45,457 bases of DNA from Hyphomicrobiaceae bacterium (GCA_022844225.1 JALHMC010000033.1:1-45457), one strand, 5' to 3'. Positions 1-8,712 are shown, counted from the stretch's first letter. Notes: a model not told the origin generated them from the letters alone. Numbers and translations: made by a program.

Positions 1-1178
1 ACGCGGTCGATGCGATCGAGCACGTGCTGCATGGCGAGCTGCAAAGTCTCCAGTGCTTCAAGCGTACCCGCATCCGAGCGACGCCGCTCGTCCATGAACG
101 CTGCAAGCAGCTCTCCAAGCGCCTTCAGCTGGCCGCTCGATCCGCCACCCGCAACCATGTCCGGCGGTGTAGCCTGCACCGCGAGTTCCCGTGAGTGGGC
201 TTCCAATACGCGCTCGGCGGCGCGTCCTGCCGCATCCTCGGCGAATTGAGTAAGATCCTCGGCAGTCGGCACAAGCGAGCCGAAGAGAGCAACGACTTGA
301 GCATCTGAAAGCTTATCGCCGAGTTCGCCGAGCCTCGCCTCGATCCCATCGAGCCGTTCCAACTGTACGCCGGTACGCCCGAGTTCGGACTCCATCGTCG
401 CAAACCGAGCCCCAAGAGCATCCACTGCCTCGCGCGGCGCCAGGCGGTCGAGCATCGCCTCCACTCGGCGCGCAGCCTGGATGAGATCACCTTGTGCCGC
501 CTCGACCTCGCGCGTGCTCTGACCGGCTTCGAAATCCTGTCCGCGCTCGGGAGCGGCGAGCCTGCGTTCGCTGCCACGCCGCTCGATCATGCTGCCGGCG
601 CCGCCTCCCATCGCCTCGAGCATGCTGCGCAGCGGCGGAACAGCCAGATCGGCCTCGAAGGTTCGCGTCAAGGCTTCGGCTGCTGCATCGTCCCACGGCT
701 CGTCCCCCGCACCACCGGGAGCCCCCCCCGTTCTGGCGCAAGCGTCTTCGCCCGGGACCGGGCGGGCGTCTGCTCTTTCGTCAGGCGCGGTTCCCTCCGG
801 GCTCTCCCCGATTGGTGTGGCACCACCATCATTGCTACGCGCTTCCGCAGGGACTGAAGGTCCGCGTCCGGGCTTGGCCAACCCTGAGCTGCCGAGTGCG
901 GAGCGCAGCGCCGGTGGCTCGATGCTGGACGGCGATCGCCTCAGCGATGCTCCGGCTCGTTGAGCCTTCGAAGCATTAGCCAGCTGATTTGAGACGCCCT
1001 CGCCCTCGTGGCTCGCCGCTGCCGCCGTCGCGGTATCGTCGGCCGGCCCATTGTCGCCCTTGTCGACCTCCGCGATATGCGCCGCGATGCGCTGTAGCAG
1101 CTGGTCCAGCTCCTCACGTTGCTTCACGGGCTTGCCGGGCGCATCCCCTTCGACCTTTGATCGCTCCGCATCCGCCAT
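1..1178 (-). CDS. Large Ala/Glu-rich coiled-coil protein, C-terminus outside the window (possibly PodJ-like)
   Basis: An uninterrupted minus-strand frame runs from an ATG at 1178 to the left edge, giving at least 392 residues with no stop. GAGGA lies five bases before the ATG. Residues 1-170 are rich in Ala, Gly, Pro, Asp and Glu and look disordered. From about residue 185 the protein becomes helical and coiled-coil-like, with a stretch beginning RRVEAMLDRLAPREAVDAL followed by regular Leu/Glu/Arg spacing. No membrane segment or catalytic motif is visible in the part present. This layout (disordered acidic N-terminus, then coiled coil) resembles the N-terminal part of PodJ/SEL1-type localisation factors of Hyphomicrobiales, which end in a membrane segment, SEL1 repeats and a peptidoglycan-binding domain. 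Those parts would lie outside the window, so the assignment is inference. The CDS contains a run of eight C (G on the sense strand) at 722-729. Confidence 0.75.
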   Translation of the reverse strand, partial: MADAERSKVEGDAPGKPVKQREELDQLLQRIAAHIAEVDKGDNGPADDTATAAAASHEGEGVSNQLANASKAQRAGASLRRSPSSIEPPALRSALGSSGLAKPGRGPSVPAEARSNDGGATPIGESPEGTAPDERADARPVPGEDACARTGGAPGGAGDEPWDDAAAEALTRTFEADLAVPPLRSMLEAMGGGAGSMIERRGSERRLAAPERGQDFEAGQSTREVEAAQGDLIQAARRVEAMLDRLAPREAVDALGARFATMESELGRTGVQLERLDGIEARLGELGDKLSDAQVVALFGSLVPTAEDLTQFAEDAAGRAAERVLEAHSRELAVQATPPDMVAGGGSSGQLKALGELLAAFMDERRRSDAGTLEALETLQLAMQHVLDRIDR

Positions 1179-1486
1179 TTTCGTCCTCGTCGGCCAACTC
1201 GTTTCCAGGTGCCTGCAGTGCTGGGGCGTCCGGTTTAAGGGCCTGCGGCCTTCGGTTGTTGACCGATGTTCGCACGCGCCAGCTAGTTGCATTAACAAGG
1301 CTCTGACTGATAACGAGAAAAAGCCGTCAAGATGGACGGTGGATGCATCGCGTAAAAGAACGGTTAAGTATCGTCATCTTCTGCGACATGCATGGCATTG
1401 TGCCCGGACGGCCACAATTCCGAGGTATCCTGGCGCAACGTATGGGCAGCCCATGTGCGCTGCTACAGAAGCGTTGGGAGACTAAG
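1179..1486. other. Intergenic region between divergent genes
   Basis: About 308 bases separate the coiled-coil protein from the small secreted protein; the two are divergent, so both promoters should lie here. A short inverted repeat (GGCC, 3-nt spacer, GGCC) sits at about 1239-1249. Open frames cross the region on the plus strand but lack a ribosome-binding site or any recognisable product. No clear promoter consensus was found. A good ribosome-binding site (GGAG at 1477-1480) precedes the ATG at 1487. Confidence 0.5.
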
Positions 1487-1503
1487 ATGGCAACCGAACG
1501 GTT

Positions 1504-1950
1504 TTGGCAGGTGCTTTGGTCGCTGGACTGGCCAGCGCGGCACTCGCGGGCCCTCCAGGGGGCGAAGAAAAGCCTGGCCGCTTCACCATGCAACCAACGG
1601 ACGGTGGCTTGCTACGTCTCGACACCGTGACGGGCGATGTCTCACTGTGCGCGCGAACCGGCAGCTCGTTCGAGTGCAAGCCGGTGAAAGATGACCGCGA
1701 CCTCCAATCAGAGGTCGCCCGGCTGGCAGACGAGAACAAACAACTCAAGGCCGAGATAAGGCGGCTCGAAGAATCGCTCGGGCTCGATGGTAGCCTCGGG
1801 CGCCCGAAGCCTAAACTCGAGCTGCCGAGCGAAGAGGACGTCGATAAGGCACTCAGTTACCTTGAGCGCATGTTCAAGAAGTTCCGGGACAAGTTGAAGG
1901 AGTTCGACAGCCCGGGATCTCCATCGAACGGCAAAGGCACTCCCCTTTGA
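1504..1950 (+). CDS. Small secreted coiled-coil protein, start region apparently frameshifted
   Basis: The frame encodes a hydrophobic segment (LAGALVAGLASAALAG) typical of a signal peptide. It is followed by a short domain with two cysteines (about residues 50-60, DVSLCARTGSSFECKPV), a coiled coil (about 65-95) and a basic, charged C-terminus. The protein is therefore probably periplasmic. I know no function for this family; similar short proteins occur in Hyphomicrobiales. In this frame the only start is TTG at 1504, with no ribosome-binding site. An ATG at 1487 with GGAG eight bases upstream is in another frame, and one extra T in the TTTT run at 1502-1505 would join it to the signal peptide as MATERF-LAGALV. 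The gene is either frameshifted here (a true mutation or a sequence error) or uses the weak TTG. Confidence 0.7.
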   Translation: MAGALVAGLASAALAGPPGGEEKPGRFTMQPTDGGLLRLDTVTGDVSLCARTGSSFECKPVKDDRDLQSEVARLADENKQLKAEIRRLEESLGLDGSLGRPKPKLELPSEEDVDKALSYLERMFKKFRDKLKEFDSPGSPSNGKGTPL

Positions 1951-2054
1951 TGAGGCGACCCCTTTTAGTCCCGGGATCGCCCCGTCATCGGCGGATGGTA
2001 AGGGCGGGTGGCTGCGACATCGCCAAGTCAAAAGGGTCGAAGCGACGGCCGACC

Positions 2055-2873
2055 TCAAGCCTTCGTGATCACGATCTCCTGGTAGGCGGACGGGACACGC
2101 ATGGTTCCATCAGTGGCCGTCTCGAAACTTGCGATCGTAGCTAGAAGATCCTTTTCCAGCGCCACTTGGCTGGCCTGATCGAGCGCCAGGAATGCCTTGT
2201 GGACGGGGCCGTAATAGGTCCTGAAAACGTCCATGAAATGCGCGGGCGAGCGATATCGGAAGATGAAGTCCTTGGGCGTCATGGCGATGGACTGCGCCTG
2301 ACTACCGAATCGCTCCTCGATCCAGCCTTTCGTACCCCACAGCGCTGGAGAGCTGACCCCAGCCGGCGGCGCGATATGACGGCCCAGGGTCTTGAACACC
2401 TGACCGATGAAGCCGTCCGGCGTCCAGTTTGCAAGACCGATTCGCCCTCCCGGACGGCAAACGCGGACCAGCTCACTTGCGGCCTTGGCTTGATTCGGCG
2501 TGAACATGACACCAAACGTCGACACGACCGCATCGAACTGCGCGTCGGCGAATGGCAGCTGCTCCGCATCGGCCACTTGAAACGTCACGGGCAGCGATTC
2601 GGCCTCGGCCCGACCTCTCCCTCGCGCAAGCAGCGCGTCGACATAATCTGTGGACGTCACGTTGCACCAACGGCGTGCAAATGCGAGAGTTGCATTGCCA
2701 TTGCCGGCAGCGACGTCGAGTACGGTCGCCCCGGGGCGTACGTCCATTGCCTCAGCGAGGCTTTCGCCGACGATCTGCAACGTGGTGCCGATCCGGGCAT
2801 AGTCGCCCGATGCCCAGGCGGCGTTCTGTTTCGACTTGATCGCAGCGTAATCGGGGGCGTTTGATACGTTCAC
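2055..2873 (-). CDS. Class I SAM-dependent methyltransferase
   Basis: This 272-residue protein has the SAM-binding motif I VLDVAAGNGNATL at about residues 50-62, an acidic post-II motif (VADAEQLPF, about 100-108) and the following FDAVVSTFGVMF strand. It is a UbiE/Methyltransf_11-type enzyme whose substrate cannot be read from the sequence. The start is GTG at 2873, with GGAGGA about five bases upstream; a nearer ATG at 2878 is out of frame and stops after two codons. It lies 67 bases downstream of the DUF4242 gene on the same strand and may be co-transcribed with it. No signal peptide or membrane segment is visible, so it should be cytoplasmic. Confidence 0.85.
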   Translation of the reverse strand: MNVSNAPDYAAIKSKQNAAWASGDYARIGTTLQIVGESLAEAMDVRPGATVLDVAAGNGNATLAFARRWCNVTSTDYVDALLARGRGRAEAESLPVTFQVADAEQLPFADAQFDAVVSTFGVMFTPNQAKAASELVRVCRPGGRIGLANWTPDGFIGQVFKTLGRHIAPPAGVSSPALWGTKGWIEERFGSQAQSIAMTPKDFIFRYRSPAHFMDVFRTYYGPVHKAFLALDQASQVALEKDLLATIASFETATDGTMRVPSAYQEIVITKA

Positions 2874-2940
2874 GACATTCCTCCTTCGAATAATGCGCTC
2901 CCTGAGAGGAGCGCCAGGGGCGGACGCTTGAAAGGCGGGA

Positions 2941-3219
2941 TCAAGCGGCGGTCGTCGGGTCGATCACCTTGCTCACTTCAGTGATCTTGGTCGCCGGAAA
3001 GCCGCTCTGCTCGGCATGCCGCTGGATGATCTCGAAGCCGTTGGCCATGTAGACGCAGAAGGTCTTGTCGCCGGCCACGTAACTCTCGACCCACTGGATG
3101 TCCGGGCCGAGCTGTCGGAGCACCTCATTCGATTTCTGAGCCGCCTGCCTGAGCTGCTCGCGCTCAAAACTGCCGACTTTCGGAATATCGCGTTCGATAA
3201 TGAACCTGCGCAGCGCCAT
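2941..3219 (-). CDS. DUF4242 family small protein
   Basis: This 92-residue protein matches the pattern of DUF4242: an N-terminal FIIERDIP, then PDIQWVESYVAGDKTFCVYMA in the middle and a C-terminal EVSKVIDPTTA. Members form small ferredoxin-like alpha/beta dimers, and a Streptomyces member (SCO4226) is a nickel-binding protein; the role here is unknown. The start is ATG 3219, with GGAGA seven bases before it. The frame stays open upstream to 3594, but that extension is composition-biased and lacks similarity to the family. The gene is divergent from the winged-helix/TPR regulator across about 190 bases and lies upstream of the methyltransferase. Confidence 0.88.
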   Translation of the reverse strand: MALRRFIIERDIPKVGSFEREQLRQAAQKSNEVLRQLGPDIQWVESYVAGDKTFCVYMANGFEIIQRHAEQSGFPATKITEVSKVIDPTTAA

Positions 3220-3411
3220 AACGGTCTCCTTGTCCGTGCTTTGGATCAGGCCGCCGGGTCGCGCATTTGCTTCTCGTCTGCCTGTGCCTTGAATATCGCC
3301 CACAACGAAACAGGGTGCTTGGCGGCAGCAAGGAAACCGACCGCAATCTTCATGCAGATTTGGTGGGGAGTCGTCGGGGGAGCATGCTAGAATCATGATT
3401 AGTCTTGGGTC

Positions 3412-4998
3412 GTGTCCGGTAATTCCATGCTCTATGTATTCGGAGGCTTCGAGCTCGATGACGGGCGCTATGAGCTGCGCCACGGTGGCGTTCAGGTGCC
3501 CGTTGAACCGCTTGTGTTCGATTTGATCGGCTTCCTCGCCAGAAATCCCAACCGCGTCATCGGCCGCGACGAGATCGTGGATGCGGTCTGGCAAGGGCGG
3601 GCGATCTCCGACGCCACCATCTCGAGTGGCATCAAGTCGGCCAGGCGCGCGCTCGGTGACAGCGGCGACAGCCAGAACCTGATCCGCACCGTACGTGGGC
3701 GGGGTTTCGAGTTCTGTGCCGAGGTATCCACGACTGTAACCGGCAAGGAATCGGTCGCTGCGGTAGCTGTAGAGCCCGCCGCTCCCACCGGGGATAAGGA
3801 CGGTCGGCGGACTCGTAGTGCAGGCGAAGATCCGAAACCCATCATCATCGTGTTGCCGCTTGCCAACCTAGCGGCCGATGCCGATGCGTACTTCGCCGAC
3901 GGTCTGACTGAGGACATCATCACCAATCTTTCGCGCTTCCGGGACTTGCGTGTCGTCTCCGGAGCCTCTGCGCTGCAGTTCCGGGGCCGTGAGGCGGATA
4001 TCGCCGAGGTCTGCCGGCGCACGAACGCCGGCTATGTCGTAAAGGGCTCGGTAAGGCGCGCGGCAGGACGGGTTCGGATCGCGGTCGAGCTGGTCGACGG
4101 CTCCACCGGCGTTCAGCTTTGGGGTGATCGCTACGACCGCGAGATGGTCGATATCTTCGACCTGCAGGACGAGGTGACCCGCATCATCGCAGCCACGCTC
4201 GGCGTCACGATGCAGGAGGTGGCACTGCAGAGGGCGATGAAAAAGAGCCCGCTCGAACTGAGCGCATATGATTGCCTGCTGCGGGCACGCCGCTACACGT
4301 GGTTGCTCAGTGCCGAAATGCACTCTGAGGCCCGTGACCTTCTCGAGAAGGCCGTCGAGCTGGACCCGCTTTCACCTGATGCCCATGCGCTGCTCTCCAA
4401 CGTCTACCTGGGCGAGCATCGCTTCGACATGAACCCGCGGCCAAACCCCATAGGGCGCGCACTGACCCACGCTCTCGCCGCGACCCGCCTAGATCCCCAA
4501 AACGCCTACGCCCGGTGCTGGCTTTCCATTGTCCACTTCTTCCGCTTCGAGAATGACAAGTTCGAGACCGAGGCTCAGATCGCTCTGCGCCTCAATCCCA
4601 ATGATCCCGAGACACTGGCTGACATCGGCCATTATTACGCATTTATGGGCGAGTTCGAGCGTGGCACGGAGCTGACCCGTCGCGCGCAGGAGCTAAACCC
4701 CCTCCATCCGACGTGGTATTATTTTGGTTTCGCCCGCCTCCACTACAGCCAGCGACGTTACGACGAGACGCTGGCGGACATGCAGAGGATTGGCCTGCCG
4801 CATTTCGCCTGGTCGCACCTTCTTACGGGGGCTGCAAAGGGCCAGCTCGGTCACCCGGATGCAGGTGAGGCTGTGGCCAAACTTTACGACATCAAGCCGG
4901 ACTTTTCGGCGCTCACCGAGCTGAAGAAGTGGAACACGGCACCTGACGATCTCCAACACATCCTCGACGGTCTGCGCAAGGCCGGCCTGAAGGAATGA
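3412..4998 (+). CDS. Winged-helix transcriptional regulator with TolB-like and TPR domains
   Basis: The protein has three parts. Residues 8-105 form an OmpR/CadC-type winged helix (FELDDGRYELRHGGVQVPVE, then ISSGIKSARRALGDSG and the wing IRTVRGRGFEF). Residues about 145-270 match the TolB-like N-terminal fold that accompanies adenylate cyclases and CadC-like proteins (VLPLANLAADADAYFADGL). Residues about 280-510 are TPR repeats. Unlike CadC, the linker at 106-144 has no membrane segment, so this looks like a soluble regulator. Start GTG 3412 has a weak ribosome-binding site; ATG 3427 is an alternative that keeps every domain. It is divergent from the DUF4242 gene, the usual arrangement for a regulator and its target, so it may control the DUF4242-methyltransferase pair. 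What it senses is unknown. Confidence 0.85.
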   Translation: MSGNSMLYVFGGFELDDGRYELRHGGVQVPVEPLVFDLIGFLARNPNRVIGRDEIVDAVWQGRAISDATISSGIKSARRALGDSGDSQNLIRTVRGRGFEFCAEVSTTVTGKESVAAVAVEPAAPTGDKDGRRTRSAGEDPKPIIIVLPLANLAADADAYFADGLTEDIITNLSRFRDLRVVSGASALQFRGREADIAEVCRRTNAGYVVKGSVRRAAGRVRIAVELVDGSTGVQLWGDRYDREMVDIFDLQDEVTRIIAATLGVTMQEVALQRAMKKSPLELSAYDCLLRARRYTWLLSAEMHSEARDLLEKAVELDPLSPDAHALLSNVYLGEHRFDMNPRPNPIGRALTHALAATRLDPQNAYARCWLSIVHFFRFENDKFETEAQIALRLNPNDPETLADIGHYYAFMGEFERGTELTRRAQELNPLHPTWYYFGFARLHYSQRRYDETLADMQRIGLPHFAWSHLLTGAAKGQLGHPDAGEAVAKLYDIKPDFSALTELKKWNTAPDDLQHILDGLRKAGLKE

Positions 4999-5016
4999 GA
5001 CCGTCCCGCCCCGGCC

Positions 5017-6024
5017 CTAGCCCTCGCCCAGACGACGCGTCGCCTGCACCAGCTCGTGCACGATACCGGGCTCTGTCATCGCGTGCCCGGCATCGGGAAC
5101 CACGATCAGCTCCGCCCGGGGCCAACGAGCCTTGAGGTCGAAGGCCGACTTGATCGGCGTAACCACGTCATAGCGTCCGTGAACGATGACGCCGGGAATG
5201 TCGCCGATCCGGTGAGCCTCTGTCAGCAACTGACCATCGTGCGCGAAAAAGCCCCCGTGCACGAAGTAGTGGCACTCGATCCGGGCAAACGCGAGCGCAT
5301 AGGCATCGGCGCTGAACAGTCTGATGCGCTCCTGATCGGGCGCTAGCGCCAACGTCGAGGCCTCCCACGTGCTCCACGCGCGGGCTGCCGCTAGCTGTAC
5401 CTTGATGTCAGGATGCGTGAGACGCCGGTAATAGGCACCGATGACGTCGCCGCGCTCTTCCAGTGCGATGCCGGCCATCAAGTCGGAGAAGGCATCGGGA
5501 AAGAGCCAACTCGCGCCCTCTTGATAGAACCAATCGAGTTCTGCCCGCCGTAAGAGGAACACACCCCGCAAGATCAACGATGAAACATGGTGCGGATAGG
5601 CTTCTGCGTAAGCAAGCGCCAGTGTCGAGCCCCAAGAGCCTCCGACGAGCTGCCAGCGGGATATCCCGAGATGCACCCTCAGCCGCTCCATGTCCGCGAC
5701 CAGGTGCCAAGTCGTATTTGCCTCCAGTGAGGCGTTAGGCAGCGACCGACCACACCCCCGCTGATCCGTGAGAATGATGCGATAGCGCGCCGGATCGTGA
5801 AACCGGCGCATCGTCGGGTTGCTCCCCCCGCCTGGTCCCCCATGTACGATCAGAACCGGCTGGCCGCGCCGGTTGCCGCTTTCCTCGAAATAGATTTCGT
5901 GCCCGTCACCAACATCCAATCGAGAGCGCGCATAGGGCTCGATCGGCGGATAGAGGCCGAGCCTCCCGCGTGGCGCGCCAACCGCTGGATACTCAATTGT
6001 TGGCGTCCGCAACTCACCGCTCAC
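5017..6024 (-). CDS. pip: Proline iminopeptidase (alpha/beta hydrolase, S33)
   Basis: It cleaves N-terminal proline from peptides. The 335-residue sequence shows the oxyanion motif HGGPGGG (61-67), DQRGCGRS (87-94) and the nucleophile elbow GGSWGS with Ser130. The catalytic Asp (GRYDVVTP) and His (DAGHA) follow near the C-terminus. This set is diagnostic for prolyl aminopeptidase rather than for a generic hydrolase. The start is GTG 6024 and the N-terminus is about 15-20 residues longer than usual, so a start further in is possible. It lies 76 bases downstream of the symporter genes on the same strand, which suggests one transcript linking uptake to proline peptide breakdown. No signal peptide is visible. 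Confidence 0.93.
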   Translation of the reverse strand: MSGELRTPTIEYPAVGAPRGRLGLYPPIEPYARSRLDVGDGHEIYFEESGNRRGQPVLIVHGGPGGGSNPTMRRFHDPARYRIILTDQRGCGRSLPNASLEANTTWHLVADMERLRVHLGISRWQLVGGSWGSTLALAYAEAYPHHVSSLILRGVFLLRRAELDWFYQEGASWLFPDAFSDLMAGIALEERGDVIGAYYRRLTHPDIKVQLAAARAWSTWEASTLALAPDQERIRLFSADAYALAFARIECHYFVHGGFFAHDGQLLTEAHRIGDIPGVIVHGRYDVVTPIKSAFDLKARWPRAELIVVPDAGHAMTEPGIVHELVQATRRLGEG

Positions 6025-6100
6025 AGTTGTTCGCCCATACTCACAAAACCCGCCGCTTCATTCGTCGCACGCCGGTCCACGTGCCCAGGCGCCACAACGG

Positions 6101-7933
6101 TCACCGTCCCATTGTTCCGCGGTGACGGGCCTGTCTCACCTCGCGATCATAGATCGTCTCGCCTCCTGGAATACGCAAGTCGCGCACCATTTCCAGGATG
6201 TGACGGCCGGGAACTGGCGTCAAATGACTGACCACGAGGGCTGCACCGACGGCAAGCGGTAGCCCAATCGCAGGCCCGAGCAGACCATGCAGTCCGATCG
6301 TCCCGAAATCGGCTAGAACCGCGATCAGCGCTCCTGCGAGCCCGGCCGACATACCTGCAATGGCTCCGGCCGCCGTGAGCCGCTTCCACCATATCGAGAG
6401 AGCAAGCACAGGGAACAGGGCAGAGCCTGAGATCGCGAAGGCATAGAGCAGGAGCATGAGCGGATCGCCGCTGGCGACGACCGCGCCCAGACCAGCAAGT
6501 GCTGCCGAAACGATCATGGCGACACGGCACATCGTCACGCGATGGGAATCGCTGGAGCGCCAGGTTGCTCGACCGCTGATCACGTCTTCTCCGATGATGA
6601 TGCCGAGTTGCGTCACGCTCGCTGCTGCACCCGCCAGCGCCGCTGCCATCACGCCCGCAGCCAAGAGATTGACGACGGCCCTCGGCATGTCCAACAGCAC
6701 AGGCAGAGCCAGCAGCACTCCATCGCGATCAAACTGGATCGAAGTTGCCGTCAGCTTGGCTCCCGCCCCATATGTTGTCGCGAGCCCAAGCTCGATCAAT
6801 CGCTGCAGCGATTCCGGCATTGCCGAAGTGGGCTGCCCAACAAGATTGCTGAGAAGGAACTCGCGCTCGAAAACCGCGACGCTGGAGAAGGTGAGCAGTA
6901 GAATTCCCGCAAGCGCGACAGCCCAACCGATCGACTTTCGCGTATCGAAGACGCTCGGCGTCGTGATCGATCGCGCGAGCAGCGCTGGCGAGCCCGCCAC
7001 CCCGACCAGAATTGATAGTGTGGCAAGCACGAACGCGACGGGACCGACACTGCCGAAAGCGGTCGCGAATCGACCTGCGATAGGCTGCAGGCCAGTTCCG
7101 GGCAGCTCCAGCGCCATCAAACCGGCAACGGGAATGGGCACTCCTTGCGTCGCTTCGATCCGACCCACCGCCCTCATCAGCGGTCCATGGCTCAACTGTC
7201 CGAAGGGAAGGTTGGTTTCCATGACGGCTGCGATCGTGGCCGGCAAGAGAACAGCGATCAAGACCATGAGCGCCTGCGCCGCACTCGACCACGACAGTGA
7301 TCGAACGCCGCCAGGTACCACCGTGATGACGATGACCAGCACCATGAGACCCGCGGCTGTCTCGGGTGCAATCGGCATCAGCCACTTCGCGGCCATGATG
7401 CCGATCTTGAACTCGGCGATCGCGACCAGCATCAGAGGGAGCACCGAGATCGAGGCGGCGAGCAGCCTCGTCGTACCACTCTCGAAGCGCTGCCCCAGAT
7501 ACGCCGGAACCGTCGGCGCCCCGAATTTGCGCAGATACGGAGCCAAGAGCATCAATGAGACGGTCAGCCCGGCTACGATACCGACGCCCAGAAACAGCAT
7601 ATCGAAGCCGGTGATGAAGAGGGCGCCAGAAATCCCGACGATGCCGGCGCCCCCTGGTGCGACTATGGCGAGCGAAATGCCGGTGTAAACGGCCGGCACC
7701 CGCCTGCCCGACATGAGGAACTCACGTGCCCGGCTCGAGTAGGCCGCGACGCCGATCGTCGCGGAAAGCGCAACGGATATGACCGCCATAGCCGACTTCA
7801 GAGCGGCATCCGTCACTCCGAGCTGCTCGAGGATGAGGAGAAGCACCACTCCAGCCGCGAGACACGCCGCGAAAATGCCGAAGTACACTCCAACCATCGG
7901 GTTTGCGACCTGCGCCCCATGGCGGTGCGGCAT
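6101..7933 (-). CDS. Sodium:solute symporter (SSS family), large subunit
   Basis: This 610-residue, strongly hydrophobic protein has about 13 predicted membrane helices and the SSS-family signature region (SGRRVPAVYTGISLAIVAPG near residue 76, GGVRSLSWSSAAQ near 205). It belongs to the ActP/acetate-permease-like branch that pairs with a small DUF4212 subunit. The small subunit ends just three bases upstream, so the two are translationally coupled. The expected role is sodium-coupled uptake of a small organic acid or amino acid; the substrate is not readable. The downstream pip gene makes proline or a related compound a reasonable but untested candidate. The charged C-terminal tail is cytoplasmic. 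Confidence 0.9.
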   Translation of the reverse strand: MPHRHGAQVANPMVGVYFGIFAACLAAGVVLLLILEQLGVTDAALKSAMAVISVALSATIGVAAYSSRAREFLMSGRRVPAVYTGISLAIVAPGGAGIVGISGALFITGFDMLFLGVGIVAGLTVSLMLLAPYLRKFGAPTVPAYLGQRFESGTTRLLAASISVLPLMLVAIAEFKIGIMAAKWLMPIAPETAAGLMVLVIVITVVPGGVRSLSWSSAAQALMVLIAVLLPATIAAVMETNLPFGQLSHGPLMRAVGRIEATQGVPIPVAGLMALELPGTGLQPIAGRFATAFGSVGPVAFVLATLSILVGVAGSPALLARSITTPSVFDTRKSIGWAVALAGILLLTFSSVAVFEREFLLSNLVGQPTSAMPESLQRLIELGLATTYGAGAKLTATSIQFDRDGVLLALPVLLDMPRAVVNLLAAGVMAAALAGAAASVTQLGIIIGEDVISGRATWRSSDSHRVTMCRVAMIVSAALAGLGAVVASGDPLMLLLYAFAISGSALFPVLALSIWWKRLTAAGAIAGMSAGLAGALIAVLADFGTIGLHGLLGPAIGLPLAVGAALVVSHLTPVPGRHILEMVRDLRIPGGETIYDREVRQARHRGTMGR

Positions 7934-7936
7934 GGC

Positions 7937-8197
7937 TCAAAGATCCTCGTGTGCGCCGTGCCACTGGTCGATCGCGTCTTGACGGTTGATGTAGGCGAAC
8001 GCTGTAACAATCGCGATCAGAACCAAACCGTGGCAGGCAAGAAAATAGCCGAGCGGAAAACCGAGAAATCGCCGCGCGTTCAGGGCATCGGCATAGAGTG
8101 GAAGCGCGACCATGGTGGCTAGGAACGGTACCAGACTGGTCAGAACCTGCCATTTCGTATGACGCCAGTAAGGCTTGCGCTCCTTGCGTTCGATCAT
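7937..8197 (-). CDS. DUF4212 family small subunit of sodium/solute symporter
   Basis: This 86-residue protein has two membrane helices (about 18-38 and 47-70) and the family features YWRHTKWQ near the N-terminus and FLGFPLGYFLACHG before helix two. DUF4212 proteins are always found beside an SSS symporter, as here, and probably form a complex with it in the inner membrane. I chose ATG 8197, which starts at the conserved MIERKERKPYWRH. A further in-frame ATG at 8242 would add 15 residues whose middle is a poly-Gly stretch encoded by the G10 tract; it has a poor ribosome-binding site. Confidence 0.88.
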   Translation of the reverse strand: MIERKERKPYWRHTKWQVLTSLVPFLATMVALPLYADALNARRFLGFPLGYFLACHGLVLIAIVTAFAYINRQDAIDQWHGAHEDL

Positions 8198-8203
8198 GTC
8201 GTT

Positions 8204-8213
8204 CCCCCCCCCC
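8204..8213 (-). repeat. G10 homopolymer at the start of the symporter operon
   Basis: Ten consecutive C on the plus strand (G on the sense strand) end six bases before the ATG of the DUF4212 gene. The G run is the only Shine-Dalgarno-like sequence for that ATG. It also lies inside the frame if translation starts at the upstream ATG 8242. Such tracts are prone to slippage. Confidence 0.9.
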
Positions 8214-8242
8214 GGCGCCTTTACGGCTGGATCTGCGCCCAT

Positions 8243-8712
8243 CGGTAGGCGCCGTCATCCGACGTTACTGCCTCGTCGAGGAAGCGCGACCAATGTGGTC
8301 GTCCGGAGGCATGCCCGCCTTGGAGGCGAACAGCGCGTCGAATCGCTGACGAGCGGTACCGATGACCGATCTGCTCTAGCCTCTCCGTGTTCGCCGCGCC
8401 AGAGCGTCGGCTTGGCCATGAGCGCATCTGTTAGCATTCCTGATGCCCACAACGGGTTGGTTTTTTGGCTGGCGTTACCGCAAAACGCCCGAACTCTCTG
8501 ATGCTCCCGAACTTCCTGCGTGCCGCAACTCAGTGAAATGCAGGTCGTGTGATGATTGCTATACGGCCCACTCACGGCCTAATGTCCTCCGGCCACGGCA
8601 CTGCGCGCGGTGGTCGGAGCAAAACGCGTTGCGCAGAGTGGGTTGGTCGGGGTGCGTCAGACCGGGAGAGCGGCTGGCCCCCTGCAAAGCATCAATGATT
8701 AACGGGGTACAG
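8243..8712. other. Intergenic region upstream of mscL
   Basis: Some 470 bases hold no convincing gene. Several open frames of 60-110 codons cross it on both strands, but they lack ribosome-binding sites and family features. The palindrome AACGCGTT is at about 8624-8631. It must contain promoters for mscL (plus) and for the DUF4212-SSS-pip genes (minus), yet no clear -35/-10 pair stands out. No tRNA was found here. Confidence 0.5.

Noticed and set aside
722..729. C8 run in the coiled-coil gene as a phase-variable tract
   Set aside because: It lies in Gly codons of a low-complexity region of a GC-rich gene and the frame is intact; weaker evidence than the G10 tract.
6456..7688. A 410-codon open frame on the plus strand opposite the SSS symporter
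   Set aside because: Its composition is that of a shadow of a GC-rich gene, there is no ribosome-binding site, and the minus strand encodes a complete SSS protein.
8243..8712. tRNA or small RNA gene in the long mscL upstream gap
   Set aside because: No TPsiC-like or cloverleaf pattern and no promoter-terminator pair could be recognised.
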